Of a stretch of DNA of 18,679 nucleotides, positions 17,921 to 18,679 are shown in pieces (positions within the stretch are counted from its first letter, which is position 1; each line of letters opens with the position of its first letter). The notes beneath the pieces are model-generated. The model did not search any database and was not told the DNA's origin. It was given only the letters and a program-made list of their open reading frames with translations. The translations under genes were made by a program, and so were the position numbers. This stretch comes from an uncultured Marvinbryantia sp. (GTDB lineage: Bacteria > Bacillota > Clostridia > Lachnospirales > Lachnospiraceae): assembly GCA_934408725.1 (NCBI GenBank), contig CAKRVB010000039.1:1-18679 (forward strand). The letters run 5' to 3'.

Positions 17921-17947
17921 TAATAATCCTGCAATGCAGGATTATTA
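17921..17947. repeat. perfect 13-base palindrome
   Basis: TAATAATCCTGCA (17921-17933) and its exact reverse complement (17935-17947) flank a single A. There is no clean T-run on either strand, so it may be a protein site or a recombination or end hairpin rather than a terminator. Confidence 0.7.
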
Positions 17948-18071
17948 CCGCATTTTTAATCAGGATTGCGAACTTGTTTCGCAATTACCTATTATTTGTT
18001 TTGGAATACAATTAAATTATAGCAATGGCAGTGTTCAATTACACTTACAGTTTTGAAAGTAAACAGATAAC

Positions 18072-18127
18072 AAAAGAGCCGTGATAATGCAGACCACAAT
18101 TCTGTGAAGCATTTCCACGACCCTTTT
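18072..18127. terminator. long imperfect palindrome, possible two-way terminator
   Basis: Nineteen-base arms (18072-18090 and 18109-18127) pair with three G-T pairs and one mismatch, around a smaller hairpin. A/T runs at both outer ends give TTTT after the stem on either strand. It lies 200 bases beyond the stop of the right-edge gene on the minus strand. It could instead be a mobile-element end. Confidence 0.55.
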
Positions 18128-18329
18128 ATTATGATTTACCTTCATCTTTTTCGTAATGATATAAATGTATTCCTTTGGCGTAGGGCGTTTGTTCCTAAAA
18201 TAGTTTCATCAATCGTTGTTTCACAATATCAGCCCAAACATAGCCAATGACGCTCCGCCAGCTTTTGCACTTGCTTTCAATGCTCTTTTACAAACAAACT
18301 GAAGTCCATCCCAATATGCTGACTTTTGA

Positions 18330-18679
18330 TTATACACGCTTATAAATTATTGGTTCATCATATCCAAAAGTTCTCTTTCCATTAACTTCCATGCTTTCCG
18401 ATACTTCCAGAAAATTGTTGGAAAACTTTTCCCAAAGTTTGAATGTCATTACCGGAGAGAACTGGCTTGTGCTGCCTCCCTCCCAGATTCCGTCCTTTTC
18501 ATGATAAAGTGCCGGGGTAAATTTTTCAGATTTTTCTAGTTTAGAGTAATCAACATTCTTCATAGAATCATATGAAAATGTATTTTTATCTTCTCCTTTT
18601 GGAATTTCATAATAACTCTCTTCAACAACAAATTTTCCTTTGAAATCTTCAGGAAGGTTATTTATTTTGTCATTACAGA
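18330..18679 (-). CDS. unknown protein, C-terminal part, cut by the window edge
   Basis: About 115 residues at the C-terminal end of a minus-strand gene whose start lies beyond the window. The frame is open to the edge, past the internal Met at 18563, and reads LPEDFKGKFVVEESYYEIP before KNVDYSKLEKSEKF, ending GYDEPIIYKRV. It is hydrophilic and rich in Lys, Glu, Ser and aromatic residues, with no membrane segment. I do not recognise a family. AT-rich codon use is like the PIN-domain gene and unlike traG, so it may be accessory DNA. A second frame continues past its stop codon (see findings). Confidence 0.6.
   Translation of the reverse strand, partial: CNDKINNLPEDFKGKFVVEESYYEIPKGEDKNTFSYDSMKNVDYSKLEKSEKFTPALYHEKDGIWEGGSTSQFSPVMTFKLWEKFSNNFLEVSESMEVNGKRTFGYDEPIIYKRV

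Larger units (their letters stand above)
17478..18329. other. gene-poor region with hairpins and broken reading frames
   Basis: No convincing gene is visible. A minus-strand frame stays open for 100 codons (17612-17914) but has no start. A 43-codon + frame with an ATG (17701-17832) overlaps it without a ribosome site. Hairpins lie at 17921-17947 and 17965-17985, and a long palindrome at 18072-18127. TGCTATAAT on the minus strand (TATAAT at 18016-18021) is a good extended -10 box without a clear -35. The first 130 bases are plain AT-rich sequence. I read the region as decayed DNA at or near the element boundary; a structured RNA is an alternative. Confidence 0.5.

Noticed and set aside
17829..18056. 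75-residue + strand reading frame
   Set aside because: It runs through the palindromes at 17921-17947 and 17965-17985, has no ribosome site and has no recognisable content.
1..18679. CRISPR array, rRNA, tRNA or insertion sequence
   Set aside because: I found no regularly spaced direct repeats, no tRNA or rRNA-like stretches and no transposase-like frame.

Overview
The window looks like a chromosomal stretch of a Gram-positive anaerobe of the Clostridia, most likely Lachnospiraceae. This is inferred from the strong GGAGG ribosome sites, the mid-GC coding style, the giant acyl-CoA dehydratase activase-type protein and the Tn916-type integrase/excisionase pair. No rRNA or tRNA is present, so the placement rests on gene content only.

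Bases 1-10930 are core chromosome. yajC and tgt lie on the minus strand. tgt is divergent from a 1410-residue two-ATPase-domain activase protein that has its own sigma-A-type promoter and a strong terminator. A minus-strand run follows, in transcription order hisH, hisF, ung, a MotA/TolQ/ExbB-like channel gene (ZorA-like) and a MotB/OmpA-like gene (ZorB-like). Gaps are only 1 to 19 bases and the run ends at a hairpin terminator, so this looks like one operon. The last two genes could build an ion-driven, peptidoglycan-anchored envelope complex. No canonical Zorya effector lies beside them.

Bases about 10930-17480 are an integrated mobile element related to the Tn916/Tn1549 group, all on the minus strand. 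It carries an integrase broken by a frameshift that removes its catalytic His and Tyr, a Tn916-type excisionase, a small unknown gene, an AT-rich PIN-domain protein that looks like cargo, a 63-residue gene overlapping the end of a VirD4/TraG coupling protein gene, and the frameshifted, start-less remains of the gene upstream of traG. Relaxase, VirB4, VirB6 and cell-wall hydrolase genes are absent from the window, so it seems a shrunken element unable to excise or transfer alone, unless the rest lies beyond the right edge.

Bases about 17480-18330 hold no convincing gene. They contain hairpins, a long imperfect palindrome and several competing short reading frames without good starts, which fits a decayed junction. 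An unrecognised gene enters from the right edge (18330 to the end, minus strand).

The two points most worth pursuing are the Zor-like pair embedded in a his-ung operon and the PIN-domain cargo of the decayed element.
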